A model generated the notes under the pieces. It was not told the origin of the DNA, ran no database searches, and was given only the letters and a program-made list of their open reading frames with translations. From Perca fluviatilis (Eukaryota; Chordata; Actinopteri; Perciformes; Percidae): 64,000 nucleotides of DNA. Shown here one piece after another: positions 53,601-64,000 of the stretch; within the stretch, counting starts at the first letter, position 1; every line of letters begins with the position of its first letter. Location of the stretch: the NCBI RefSeq assembly GCF_010015445.1, contig NC_053120.1, positions 13,998,597 through 14,062,596 of the forward strand, written 5' to 3'. A program made the position numbers and the translations under genes.

Positions 53601-56600
53601 ACATTGTTTTGTAATGATTAGAGTATCTTCAGTCAGAGTTGGCAGTTTTTTCTTTTGCTTTTCAGAAATATAGATATGCTGCAAGTGTTTTACATTTCCT
53701 GTTGCAAAAACATGAACATTCTTTTGATGCTGGAGAGTTATGGCCCGCTGCATGATTTTTATGGCCCGCTGAATGATTTTTATCATCAAGAAATCTTATA
53801 GCTATAGACTCACCATGAAATTTTATCTCCTTGGAAAGAATGTAACAGTATACAGTGTAACAGTATAGTAAAGTTAAAGCAGAATCAATGTGGTAATTAC
53901 TTGTTGGAACTACATGTATCAAACCTTTTTATGGAAGATATTACCTTTTCCAAAAGAGTGTAAATGAGCAGACTGCATGTTGTTTATAGTGTCCATTGTT
54001 CTGCCCTGCAGACACAGGAGTTTCCAGTACTGGAGGAAGGAGATGAGGGTGCAACCTCCCAGTCTGTCACGATGGACCAAGAGGTTACCCTGACCCAAAG
54101 TGACACATCTGAACCGCTGCAGCACGAAGTGATCGTCATAGTAACAGACACAGAGAGTGAGGATGAACAGGAAGAGGAGGATGAAGAGGAAGAAGATCAG
54201 GTAAGGAGTTTCTGTCAAGCATTTAAAAAAAAAAGTAAAGTGGCATTAAACACCAGTCGCAGAATTTGTCTTTTAAAAAAACACTTGGTTTCCTGCCATT
54301 AATGATGTGACCACTGCTCAATGTAGGACTACGATGAGGAGGAGGAAGAGGAAGAAGAGGAGGAGGAAGATGAAGAGGATGAGGAGGATGACGACGGAGA
54401 GATGGGGGAGGAAGGAGAGGACAGTAACGAGGGGAGCGGAGACGGCAACGAGGCTTACGAAGGAGACGACACAGAGGTTTATTTAGTTTGTTGACCTTTC
54501 AGCATTATCACAGATTTATAAAGACAATTGTCATTGAAAATACTGAATTATTTTGCCTTTAAAAATGACGCCAATATTAAATAGATCACAACATAATGAA
54601 CTTAAAAATAGACCCAAACTTACAAATCGCAATTATCTAAGCTAAAACTGATATCTCTTATCTGAAATCTAAAATCCGCTGTCATTTAGGAGTCTTCACA
54701 TATAGGGGATTGGTGATCTCTTATATCTCACAGGCCGACATCTTGGGATGGTCTGTTTGTTTGTGATTTACAGCAATTATCTTAAGAGGAGTAGCACTCT
54801 GCTAGGGGCCCGAGAAAAGTTTCCAGGTTCATTGGCTTTATTATAAATTTGGCTTCATAGTTCAACAATAATATTCAAATTTTGTAATCTAATAGTTCAC
54901 AGATTACTTTGTAATCTAACAAATCTGACTCTTAAAATCTGCAAATATGTTTAATACAGGTTCTATCTTTCTCATACATTGCTCTTTTGGTGTTCTTTCA
55001 CATAACCAAGACTATAGAAGTGTAAAACAAAAATGGCTATGTCAAATTATTCCAAGGGACATACATAAGGGGGTTCTGGTATATTCTCAATCTTGTAAAG
55101 GTTCCTTGGCTGAAAAAAAAAAAAGACTGATCCACAGCATCAAAGGCCTTGGCAAAATCAGTTGTAGTTAGTGTGCACACTGAACCCAGAACATCACAGG
55201 CCTTGAAATAACTAGAACTAATTAATAAACTAATAATAAACTAAACTAATTAATAAATAACAAGATTGTGTGTTGTGGAACGGTTGTGTTGGCTGCCAAA
55301 CTGCATAGGATCTAGATTTGGCATGATGTCATATTATAAGATCCAGTGCCCAGCAAACTGTTTGCATATTTCTGAGAGCTGAGCTGTTAATGAGATCGGC
55401 CTCAGTTTCATAAATGTTTGGAGGGAAATTTTTTGGTATGGGGACAACAGTTGCCTCTTTCCGTTGTTTAGGGACATCTCCCTCATCAAACGAACTAGGT
55501 TTGATTGCCTATGAAACATAATGTACTCACAGTTAACACTTTTTATACATCCGCACACACAACTTTCACTTCCAGTACACCATGTTAACCTTTCCCACGC
55601 TTTCAGTCAAATGTATGTACCTTTTCCAGATCACACCCACTTTTTTAACACTGTCTCATTTGACTTACACTTGCAATTTGCCCCTGTGTTGTAACTTTCT
55701 GTCTGCATGAAAGCTGTTTATTGCTGTTGACTTTAGTTGTTTACCTTTTTACTCTAGTCTTAGTTGAATATGTTCAGTGGGATGAGTCAGTGTCTCCAAG
55801 GGACCGTCAACGGTCTTTCACTTGTAAGCTACATGTGGGGAATCTGGTAACCACTGTTGTGGGGGTGGTTTGGACATTAAATCATAATTGATTACTTTTG
55901 AAGGCAGTTGGTAGAAGAAAAATGGCCATACCAGCTGTTTTACAAAGCAATTAAAATATGAGACATTTTAGAGGCATTAGAGGGGTCATCGTGAACAGTT
56001 TCTAAGTTGTTTGTAGTTGTTTTTGATTCCCTGAATCCTGTAAACCTGAGTGGAAAGTAAAAAAAAGACCTATACAAATCAGAAAAAAATCTCTGAGTAA
56101 TTTAAAGCTATCTTGTAATAAAATATATTTATTAAACTTGAAAAAAGCACTTGACACATAAAATTATACTAACATAATATGCAAATTATTCGGCCACTCT
56201 TTTAGTCGAATACATTTTAATCTAACAAACATGCTCTTTATTTTTCCCATGTGTTGATCTTTTTTGGTGAAATGTATTTATAGTCAATGGGCTGCCAAAT
56301 CTGCTGATTTGCTGCATGTATTCTTCATCATACCATGCATGACAACAATATGCTCTCTTTTTAAAGTACACATCATCATGTTTCCTCATGGTGATCATGT
56401 TTGGTGGCCCTATTTTTTACTTTTGGTATCCATGTTGGCTTCATGATTAGATGGTTTTCTGTTTTATTGTTTGTTTATTTCCTCATCTCTGCAATCAGGT
56501 TGGAAAATGAATTTACAATATTGAGAAAGAATTTGGAATAGTGTTTTGAATACAAATAGAATATCTGTCTTTGTGGTTTACAGTTAATACCGGGTGTGTC

Positions 56601-59304
56601 TGCTAGCTTTAAAAAATGATTATTATTTTTTTAGAGGCAGCAGCACAAAGCAGAACATAAAATTTGTAAACAAGAAAAACTGAGTTTAATAAAAATGCAT
56701 GTAAAATGTAAGTAAACCGTCAAACAAAGCATTAGAATATGATTAAAATGATTTCACATGACAAATAAAATGATTGAATAGAGTGACAAACTAATGGTTT
56801 TGTCCAATTTAAAAATGGTGTATTTTGTCTGTGGGTTCTTTATGGGTCCTCAACATTTTAAACTTATGCACATATGGAAGTATACCTGTGTTTACTCATC
56901 GTTTTTGGCCTTTTCTGAAGGGCACCCTTGTTCTGTATAGGGAGAAAATGAATCATAATCTGTATCCTGAGCTCTGCCAGTATATCCTGGCATCTATAGT
57001 GTGTGGGAACCATCCATAACCTGCTTCCTCCAATTCTACCCTGTTTGTCTTTTCTACTCATTTTCTCTTTTTTTCTCACTATACATTTTAACTTTTAAAT
57101 TCTCTTTGTGGTTTTCCCTTTTTCTCTTTATTTCCTTTTGTTCTTTCCTTTCTCAGGGAGCTGATGTAACAGACCCGGGCACAGAGACAGAGGAGAGTTT
57201 GGGGGCGTCTGACTCCACCCAGAGGCCAGCAGATTCCCAGACACACAGCTGTAAGATCCAGGAAACCCTGTCAAACGCACATACGTAGATCCACCTCAGA
57301 CTCTCCACATGCGCTCACAAACTGTCCCGCCATCCAATTATTATCTGACACTTGACGATGACTGAGAAAGCTGTAATATGTTGTTGTCTGTCTGAACGGA
57401 AGTTTTGTACGTGTGTGTTAGCCAAAATACAATAAAAAGGTCTTTTAACAAGGGCACTTAAAGGTTGCTTTACTTTGAAAATGAATCTAATGATTCAAGT
57501 TATTTTAAGACCCTATATAGCTAGGGGTCAACGTTAAACTTGAGTACATTAGACCAGTCGGGGCTCATAATTAGAAAAAACACATAATACTACTTCCAGT
57601 AGGGAACCAGTCAGATTTTCAAATGTAATTATTTTTGGAAACCCAAACAATGTTTAGAACTTACAAAGTGTGCCACACCTTTTCAGTTCTTCCCTACAAC
57701 ATAAATGTACCCCTTTTTAAAAGAAATACAATCATTTTAGTTTGTTTCTTGAACATGCAAGTCATAATGACTTTCTCTAATTTTTAGTAACTTTTGGATG
57801 CTTTCAAGTAATTTGTTTTTGATTTGTGCCGTTTAAAAAATCGTCACAAAATCTGAATTTTAGAGGCTATAAATGAAGTGTGGATTGGTTGGGTTTTTAT
57901 CATTTCTTTTGTTCCCAATTCTTATTTATTTCAAATAAAATGGACCTCTGCTTATTTGAGCATTTCTACTGTTTTAGTCGAGGGCAGTACAATGGAGACG
58001 TACTCCACAGAACAACCTATCACAAGTTCTGGTACACGGATGCCCCAGTCACCACGGAGACCAACACATCAGCTGCCCCCTCGCCTGAACATTGCCCCGA
58101 CATCAGAACTGGGACCACCTGCTCAGGTTCAGGTATAACGGAAGAGTAATTTGTCCTCCATAAGGAAAAGCAGAATATAAATTTAAACAGAATTGTTATT
58201 GTTTTGAGTTATTCATGGATATATTTGTTTGGCATTTTAATGTCCTTTCTATGTGTAGATCACAAGCTATGATAATCAATTTTGTAAAATGTAACCCCAC
58301 AGCGTATGCCTGTTCGTCGTCAGTCAGTGGGCAGAGTCCCTCAGCTCACTCCCGGGGTGCCGGGCAGTTCTGTAAGTCCTCTAGAACATCACAGATTTAA
58401 GTCCTTTCATTATTTACAGAAATGGGAGTGTGAAACCTTTTTGTGTGTGTTGGTATGTATTCACCACTTTTCTACCATCTCTCTCTGCAGCAGCACTTCT
58501 TTGATGATGATGACAGGATGGTTCCCAGCACTCCCACTCTGGTGCCACACCGCTCAGATGGTTTTGACCAGGCCATTCAGTAAGTCTCACACACAATGGA
58601 CACAGACCAGGAAGTAGGAGTGGCGAGGAAACATTTGATATGTTGTGTTTAATACTAACAAAACCACTGGTACATGATCTGTTATTACTGCCATTATATG
58701 GGGTTTGGTTATTGTTTTTTAGATTAGTTACTGCATAGATTTAACTTCTATACTTGTACTGTTGGTTGCTTTTTTTTAATTAAGTACTTTTAGTTTCTAT
58801 TTTGACATATCAGTCAAACTACTTTCAATCTTTTAGATTACTTTAAAACTTTCATACAGATTGCTATGTTATGGTCTTGGACATTTATCCCTCCATACAT
58901 ATATTTACCTTTTTTTAAATTTTATAATCAGAGGTTAAAGTGAATATTTAGATAATATTTATTAGGGCTGTCAATCGATTCAAAAAAATTAACTAATTAA
59001 TCGCACAATTTGCTGTAGTTAATCGCGATTAATCGCATTTTTAAATTGAGACTGAAGCTTGTAGTAATGGATATTTAAATAATGCTAAATCACTTAACTT
59101 TACAAATATGAAGAGAAAACAAACAAGGAAAGGTTCTGCTAAGTTCAGAATGTTTAATATCTTTCAGAACAACAGCAGCAACAATTTGGCTTATTTAGTC
59201 CTGCTGAAGGCTGCTGAAACGGCTAGAAACTGTCCGACTTGGGAGCAGATTTTTGTCACCACCCCCAATATTAGCCACATACCTAATATACCATATTCTG
59301 AATA

Positions 59305-59342
<38 letters not shown>

Positions 59343-60989
59343 TATAAATTACAATCTAGGCAGTACTTAATATCATAAATATTATAATATACATAGTGTT
59401 TAATCTGAATGACTAAGCAAAGCACATATATCTAAACACAGAAATGCACATCAATATCAATGTTACACATTAAACCAGTAACCCAAAACCACAAAGGTGT
59501 ATGTTGGCCTAAAGGGAAAACATTGAGTGTAGTTTTAGATAGCGACGCTGTGCACAGCAATCCATTACCAATGTAAAGCTATTGACTACATTTCCATTCC
59601 AGCACCGCAACCAGGAAGTAGCTTGTGTGACAGTGAGACGCACCAATTTCAAACATTTACTGGAATATAGTCACGGATACTATCGAGTCGACAGCGTTAA
59701 ACATCAGACTGCAAATAAGGTTTTATCAGCGTGACCAACGTAACAGTTATCAAGCAAACAAATCGCGCGACGTACATATCGGCAGCACAGCACGGCGCAT
59801 GTAGCGAAACAGCAGCTTACCGGTGGCGCATCTCTCCTGACGAGACAACATGTCGGAACTAGTACTCGGTCCCGTTTATAGCCCGTGCTCATTCATTTCT
59901 GGATTCTAACACATCATCTTTTTTTCTCTTTTGGGATCTTACTGGTCCATGTTTCAACTCTTGACTGGCCCGTAGGCCTACTTCAATCAGGTAAATCCCT
60001 CCTAGAGTAGCGCCGCCTGCTCTTATGGAGACGTATTACGTTTCTCAGCCGCCACATGAAGTAAACAAACACAGCTGCATTAATTTCGTTAATTTTTTTT
60101 AACGAGTTAAATATATAAAAATTAACGCAAAAATTAACGCGTTAATTTTGACAGCCCTAATATTTATATTTAACAGTAAAAAGTGGGGGGAAAGGACCTA
60201 AAATACCTGGGACTGCTGTCACTCTGCTGTTTTATGCCACTGAATGACTGGTTTTTTGTTTGTCAGTTTTCCCCAAGTGGCCGGTGTGCCTCGCTTCAGG
60301 TTTGGTCCCTCAGACGACATGCCACAGACCACTTCCTCCTTGCACTCTGACCTGGGACAGCTCGCATCACAAGGAGGTACACCGCCGTCACATGTTGTGC
60401 AGTCTGCGTAAAACAGCATTAAACACCCCACCAGCTAACTGCAACAGAAAGATTGTTTTTTTTCTTCTTCACAGAAACGTGAAAACTTCTTACTTTTTAT
60501 TTGTCTTCAGGTCTTGGGATGTATGAAAGCCCCTTGTTCCTAGCAACTCACGAAGAGGAGTCTGGCGGACGCAGCGTTCCCACCACACCGTCACAAGTTG
60601 CAGCACCAGGTAGCTGTTTCCGTTTGTCTCAGTCAGTCTGATATAAAGCATCTGTTCTGTTTATTTGTAGACCGACCCTTTTCATCAACATTCTTAACAC
60701 AGTTTACAGTTTCTGAAAGTAGTCAGTAAGCTGGATGGAAAGCGTCAAATTTGGGAGTGTTATCAGATGCTTCAAGAAGATCAGTGAGTCAGTAAGTGTA
60801 TTTCTTTCTTCTTCTTTTTTTATGTTCTTGTCTTCCAGTAACAATCTTCTCAGAGGTGGCACAGTCTGACACCGCTGAGCACTCCTCCCAGTCGGTTCCC
60901 ATGGTGAGCACGTCCACACCAGGCCTGCCAGCAGCAGCCGCTACAGGGGAGGATAGAGACGACGTCTTCCTGGAGCCAGACACTGATAG
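35671..60989 (+). CDS. tpr: nucleoprotein Tpr (nuclear pore basket), 48 coding exons, C-terminus beyond window
   Basis: Tpr is the large coiled-coil scaffold of the nuclear pore basket, acting in mRNA export quality control, perinuclear heterochromatin exclusion and Mad1/Mad2 anchoring. The start [13 protein letters not shown] at 35671 aligns with the human N-terminus. I placed 48 exons by translation and matching phase; together they encode about 2,268 residues of an expected 2,360 or so. Layout: residues 1-1634 are long coiled coil, about 1635-1820 Ser/Thr/Pro-rich, about 1821-1872 contain a basic nuclear-localisation-like region, about 1900-2012 are very acidic, and the rest is low-complexity. 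The last exons, with the RG-rich end in human, were not found before 64000. All introns are GT-AG except intron 6 (GC-AG). tpra versus tprb is unresolved. Exon coordinates are in the following three entries. Confidence 0.97.
39233..39758 (-). mobile_element. 5'-truncated L1-clade LINE in tpr intron 11
   Basis: A 526-bp insertion is flanked by a perfect 14-bp target duplication, GTGCAACTGATTTT, at 39219-39232 and 39759-39772. Read on the minus strand, the 5' part translates as the C-terminal end of an L1-type ORF2, including [18 protein letters not shown] and [13 protein letters not shown], then a stop. A 3' UTR with an AATAAA-like signal and a short A-run follows near 39233-39260. It is a dead retrotransposition product. 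The exact subfamily (L1 or Tx1) is not resolved. Confidence 0.85.
42241..42670. other. tpr intron 16, 3' half, possible dispersed repeat
   Basis: The segment 42300-42640 has repeat-like composition, with two ATGGCG-containing parts (AATATGGCGGCC and AGTATGGCGCCC) and TACAACTACCAGAATGTGC, a loose ZNF143-like sequence. No clear termini were found. It ends about 40 bases before exon 17. Confidence 0.3.
42708..49675 (+). CDS. tpr: tpr exons 17-34: central and C-terminal coiled coil
   Basis: Coding exons: 42708-42856, 42974-43136, 43303-43437, 43518-43658, 43874-44042, 44629-44795, 45379-45531, 45686-45802, 46275-46478, 46648-46835, 47049-47196, 47498-47635, 47885-48016, 48133-48239, 48364-48574, 48745-48891, 49172-49370, 49482-49675. 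They encode residues about 681-1634, almost all coiled coil. Highly conserved blocks include [16 protein letters not shown] (exon 18), [19 protein letters not shown] (exon 25), [15 protein letters not shown] (exons 26-27), [19 protein letters not shown] (exon 29) and [19 protein letters not shown] (exon 31). Exon 24 has a short glutamine run. All introns here are GT-AG. Confidence 0.95.
45148..45190. repeat. poly(A) framed by a 10-bp perfect inverted repeat in tpr intron 22
   Basis: AACAGGGCTA (45148-45157) and its exact complement TAGCCCTGTT (45181-45190) flank TTTGT plus 18 adenines. In RNA this would form a short hairpin with an A-rich loop. Confidence 0.7.
50178..60989 (+). CDS. tpr: tpr exons 35-48: disordered, acidic C-terminal region (incomplete)
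   Basis: Coding exons: 50178-50251, 51985-52178, 52367-52657, 53161-53315, 53420-53500, 54012-54200, 54327-54476, 57157-57250, 57978-58132, 58303-58371, 58491-58579, 60267-60376, 60511-60609, 60839-60989. Exon 36 encodes [10 protein letters not shown] and [15 protein letters not shown]. Exon 38 has KRPREEEE and PIPKKLR, a bipartite nuclear-localisation-like pair. Exons 40-41 are a long Glu/Asp run ending in [15 protein letters not shown]. Exons 43-44 hold [18 protein letters not shown] and VRRQSVGR, and exons 46-47 hold [13 protein letters not shown] and [13 protein letters not shown]. Exon 48 ends in phase 2 at 60989 (donor AG|GTAAGG). The terminal exons are outside the window. Introns 35, 41, 45 and 48 are large and carry transposon remnants. 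Confidence 0.93.
50290..51430. mobile_element. degraded transposon with zinc-finger-like coding remnant in tpr intron 35
   Basis: The sequence from GCTTTTCGGCGAAAATCACC (about 50310) to about 51420 has a composition unlike the neighbouring introns and resembles a fish transposon. On the + strand around 51160-51290 one frame reads [19 protein letters not shown] and then [12 protein letters not shown]. This matches the C-x2-C ... GSSGK ... H spacing seen at the start of hAT/ZBED-like transposon proteins. The upstream part of the same exon is in another frame, so it is broken. Origin and boundaries are inferred. Confidence 0.45.
51431..51984. other. tpr intron 35, 3' part
   Basis: AT-rich sequence with no recognised element, leading to the exon 36 acceptor at 51984. 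Confidence 0.4.
55110..55500 (-). pseudogene. LINE reverse-transcriptase fragment in tpr intron 41
   Basis: Read on the minus strand, the segment encodes recognisable reverse-transcriptase blocks in order: [14 protein letters not shown], then [39 protein letters not shown], and [11 protein letters not shown] (around 55128-55168). There is at least one frameshift between the first two blocks and an in-frame stop after HWIL, so it is inactive. The A-rich stretch at 55113-55124 may mark one end. The clade is undetermined; it is a non-LTR type. It lies antisense to tpr. Confidence 0.75.
55560..57156. other. tpr intron 41, 3' part
   Basis: About 1.6 kb of AT-rich intron with no recognised exon or element. 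A pyrimidine-rich tract (57040-57155) precedes the exon 42 acceptor. Confidence 0.4.
58963..60159. mobile_element. non-autonomous hAT transposon in tpr intron 45
   Basis: The 1,197-bp element starts TAGGGCTGTCAATCGATT and ends AATTTTGACAGCCCTA. It is bounded by a perfect 8-bp duplication, ATATTTAT, at 58955-58962 and 60160-60167. The subterminal regions are rich in TTAATCGCGATTAATCGC and TTAACGCGTTAA palindromes, plausible transposase-binding repeats. No transposase frame was seen. A short (TA)n(GA)n tract lies at 59307-59341. These ends define a very common fish hAT family. Confidence 0.9.
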
Positions 60990-61578
60990 GTAAGGCTCAC
61001 TCTTCTCTGCTGTTTGTCAATCTTTTCATATGTCTTTTTTTCCAGCTGCTGTTGGAATTCAGATGTCTGGCAGTCAGCAGGCCCTGCCCTTTAACTGCAA
61101 CATTCATTATTTGTTGCCATGTAGGCTTCATATCAGAAATTAGGGGTGGGGGAAAAAATCGATACAGCATAGTATCGCGATATTTTCCGTGGCAATACAG
61201 TATTGATACACAGACGCCGAGTATCGATCTATTATTATATATGTGTTGGTCAGTTTGTGTACTTGACAATCTCATTTTGCAGCAACAAAATTGAAGTGAG
61301 CTGAACAGAGAAATGTAAAAGTTAGCAGGTTTATAATAAGTGCATCTTGTGATTAGGGCTGTCAGTCACGATAGCCAAACCACACAGCTGGCAACCTGCA
61401 GGTGGAGTCGGTGGAGACAGGCTCGGATATACTATACATACAATACATACATACAATACTGTGGACTTGTCAGTCTCGCAAGCAGTTTCAGGAAAGTGGC
61501 TGCATGTGTCAGACAATGCACAGAACATTAACTGTACAAGGCAAGCCTACAGCTGTCCACGGAGTGTGGAAGTATATC

Positions 61579-61608
61579 GTGTGTGTGTGTGTGTGTGTTG
61601 TGTGTGTG

Positions 61609-61680
<72 letters not shown>
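61579..61680. repeat. (TG)n microsatellite
   Basis: About 50 TG units with TTG and GAG interruptions in the first third. Confidence 0.97.
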
Positions 61681-61682
<2 letters not shown>

Positions 61683-62140
61683 AGACCTGCCAACATGTAC
61701 GCATTTTGCGTACCCTTCAGTACGCTTGTACGATTCGCTGCTCTCTAGGTACGCATTTTGTTGCATCTCGCATTTATCCCGTTTCAGTTTCTATGCAATC
61801 TACATCTGTGACGTTGATTCTGCCGCTGAGCAGAGGAGTGAAAAGCTTTCAGCCAATCATAGCGCTGCATTTTAACCCTCCGCCCACCTGCCCCTCCTAG
61901 CCAAATGCTTCGCGCGTTTAATTCAATACAGTCACAGTGCCTCAGCAAGCCAGGCTGTCCGGATAACTGTAGGCTTGCATGTCATGGCTGAACCGCCTCA
62001 AAAAAAAGGTTCGGAACGATTTCTTAACAAGAGAGATGGCCTTTCCTCCACATGTCCAGGCTACCTCACATAGACAGTACGCGTTCTGCACCGTGTGCAA
62101 GACAGACATCGACATCAGTCACCAATGGGCAACAGGTAAC
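61681..62140 (+). pseudogene. transposon-derived zinc-finger-like coding remnant in tpr intron 48
   Basis: The region begins TCAGACCTGCCAACATGTAC, a recurrent fish repeat sequence. It contains a start-like MAEPPQKKGSE frame (61984 on) that breaks. In a shifted frame it continues as MAFPPHVQATSHRQYAFCTV with CKTDIDISHQ (62035-62126), which has the C-x2-C spacing of BED/C2H2-like domains at the front of hAT-type transposon proteins. The reading frame is disrupted, so it is a relic. The family assignment is inference. Confidence 0.45.
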
Positions 62141-62463
62141 GAACACAGTCCCATAAACAAATACTCCCCACCCCCCGAAACATAATGATATTAAAAACAA
62201 ATGGATGATGGGAGTAACTCGTTACAATTCAGTGGTTGAACTGACTGCAGAGATACATTTGCGACACGGACATTATTTTCCGGAGTTGTTTACGCTGCGT
62301 TAAAGCGTAACGCACTGTTCCCCGTGGTCAGAGCCAGAACCAGACGGTAACTGACAACATCTGTGTCCTGTCAGTGGCGACAGCAATGTGACCGAGCAAT
62401 TAGCACATGTCGAGATTTAATGTTTAGTCTTGCTACACGTAGGCTAATATTACATTTTATCAG

Positions 62464-62830
62464 CGGTGGAAAGTAACTATAGCCGTAGGTATACTACCGT
62501 CGGCTACTTTGATTCAATTTTAATTGGGTATTTTTCATTTTCTCCTACTTATTAGGCTACTTCTAGTCCACCACAATTCAGAGTAAAGTAGGCTATTGAA
62601 CGTTTTACTTAACTATTTATTTTATAGCTTTTGTTACTTTGCAGCGTCATTTAATAATACAAAATAATATGAATAAATTATGATGTATTAAAGTGGATAA
62701 AGATGAGACTTTGTTAACCCCGTGGTGAAATTTACAAGCTACCTGCCAAGAATACTCCCGCTTTTATTTTGGTGAAAGTAACTCAAAAGTAAAGCAAAAG
62801 TAGTCATTACAATTCAGAAACTGTAATATT
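62464..62830. repeat. dispersed repeat, GGTGGAAAGTAACTA family
   Basis: Begins GCGGTGGAAAGTAACTATAG and continues with TACTTTGATTC and CTACTTCTAGTCCACCAC. It resembles the copy at 24846-25260. Boundaries are approximate. Confidence 0.5.
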
Positions 62831-63852
62831 GTAATATAACTAATTACTCTCAAATGACAGTAATTAGTAATCAATAATGTATTACATTTTGGAATTAACT
62901 TGCCCATACCTGGTGTCAATAGGCTAGCCTATCACACCTGCCATCCTTCCCATTAGTTGTGGGCAGTTAGAAAAGCGGTGGAATGGCTAGAAAACTAAAA
63001 GGTTTTAGAAAGGCCAGGTGCTGATTAACGTAAGATAAAGGTAATAGTTAGGCTATTTATGTGATGTGATGGCAACTGACATAATGCAATGTCACCCATG
63101 TCAAATTTTTAAAAGCATATCTAAAATATCTGACCCATGTTATTTATTAGCCTATAATTGTGTCTCTGTCAGGCTTCAATCTCTGCTTTTTTTTAGTAGT
63201 TGCTTTAGGCCTATTTAAAGTTGCTTTATGAGTAAATCATTACTTAAACTACTTAATTTCCCTTCAGTAATCAGAAGAAGGCTACATGTTAACCTGGTCT
63301 GACTCTCATCTTTAACACAGAAGTACTTAGGCATATCTAAGCTCTAGATATTAGCTCTCTCTGCCTCCTGTTGGTTAGACTAACAAATATATGGGCACAA
63401 AATATTGGACAGGATATAAGACAACATTTGTATAGTAGTTTCACTACGCGTACAGCCATTCATCCACTCCTCTACACAGTAATAATAATTTATTGTAATC
63501 TAGAAGGTAGTGATGAGACAAACAATGTATTTTCAGGTGGAAGAAGTTTCTATGGGCTGTGCCTCCTGTACAACGTTTGTTTTCAATTCAATGTTAGGAG
63601 TGATAGCAGTAATTGTATAACATTTATGGTCTACTTCTATATGGTTATGGATTAACTAATTAATCTAATCTAATTAATCCATATTCGTCCGCTTACTAAT
63701 AAGTAACTAATAAATCTTGATTGGTGAAATTATATTATGTAGTATGTTGTTAAGTATCTCATAGGTTTCTCATTGGTGATTGGCGGTGGGCTGTCGGTGA
63801 TTGGGGCGCGTGGGGGGGGCGGGGGTGTACTCATAAAATTTCTTCAAGGTTG

Positions 63853-63853
<1 letters not shown>

Positions 63854-63900
<47 letters not shown>
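63854..63900. repeat. (TG)n microsatellite
   Basis: About 24 TG units following a G-rich stretch (63803-63827). Confidence 0.97.
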
Positions 63901-63902
<2 letters not shown>

Positions 63903-64000
63903 TAAAGCTCTGACCTGCAGAGGAGCAGAAGCTGCACCTTCGCCAAAATGAAGACTGAAAAACAGAACTGTTTTGGTACAAACATTTACTCACCATGTGG

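Larger units (their letters stand above)
60990..64000. other. tpr: tpr intron 48 (incomplete), transposon-rich
   Basis: The whole remainder of the window is read as the intron after exon 48. No exon encoding the expected C-terminal tail was found. It contains, in order: a repeat with the start TAGGGGTGGGGGAAAAAATC at 61141, a TAGGGCTGTCAGTC start at about 61354 (right ends not found for either), a TG tract (61579-61680), a zinc-finger-like remnant, a repeat fragment related to 24846 (about 62464-62830), and a TG tract (63854-63900). Confidence 0.6.

Noticed and set aside
53739..53782. Tandem duplication of ATGGCCCGCTGNATGATTTT in tpr intron 39
   Set aside because: Only two copies of about 21 bases. 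It is an ordinary small intronic duplication with no evident function.
63913..63960. Possible final tpr exon after a CTGCAG acceptor near 63920
   Set aside because: The frame continuing from exon 48 hits a stop within a dozen codons and lacks the expected C-terminal sequence.

Overview
The window is nuclear DNA from a teleost fish, probably a percomorph. It is gene-sparse, has introns with GT-AG borders, is rich in CA/TG and tetranucleotide microsatellites, and carries dispersed repeats typical of spiny-rayed fishes. No prokaryotic, viral or organellar genes were seen. Three protein-coding genes lie on the + strand in the order ptgs2, pdc, tpr. The same three genes are neighbours on human 1q31, so this is a conserved vertebrate block. 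Teleosts often keep two copies of each gene, and the a/b paralogue cannot be decided here.

Region by region: 1-1350 is the 3' end of ptgs2 (cyclooxygenase-2): the end of one coding exon, the last coding exon, and a 3' UTR with a dense AU-rich element and a polyadenylation signal. 1350-26100 is a long intergenic desert with a long-inverted-repeat foldback transposon nested inside an older repeat, four candidate hAT-type MITEs (6018-6928, 12904-13315, 14839-15043 and 18777-19200; only the first has a perfect 8-bp target duplication), two copies of a MITE flanked by TTAA-like sequence, a tRNA-derived SINE and many microsatellites. 26100-29823 is pdc (phosducin), complete in three coding exons with a probable upstream non-coding exon. 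29823-35590 is intergenic repeats. 35590-64000 is tpr, the nuclear-basket nucleoporin. Forty-eight coding exons (35671-60989) were placed by translation and phase, covering about 2,268 residues. The final C-terminal exons lie beyond the window.

The genes are not a functional pathway. ptgs2 makes prostaglandin H2 in the ER lumen. Phosducin binds G-protein beta-gamma in photoreceptors. Tpr is a coiled-coil scaffold of the nuclear pore basket. They are linked by ancient synteny. odr4, which lies next to TPR in human, was not found between pdc and tpr.

I found no convincing undescribed system. The observations most worth checking are a GC-AG intron in tpr, the nested foldback element, several transposon insertions with readable target duplications (one 14-bp LINE duplication in tpr intron 11 and two perfect 8-bp hAT duplications), zinc-finger-like transposon remnants in two tpr introns, and a ZNF143-like site at the tpr promoter.
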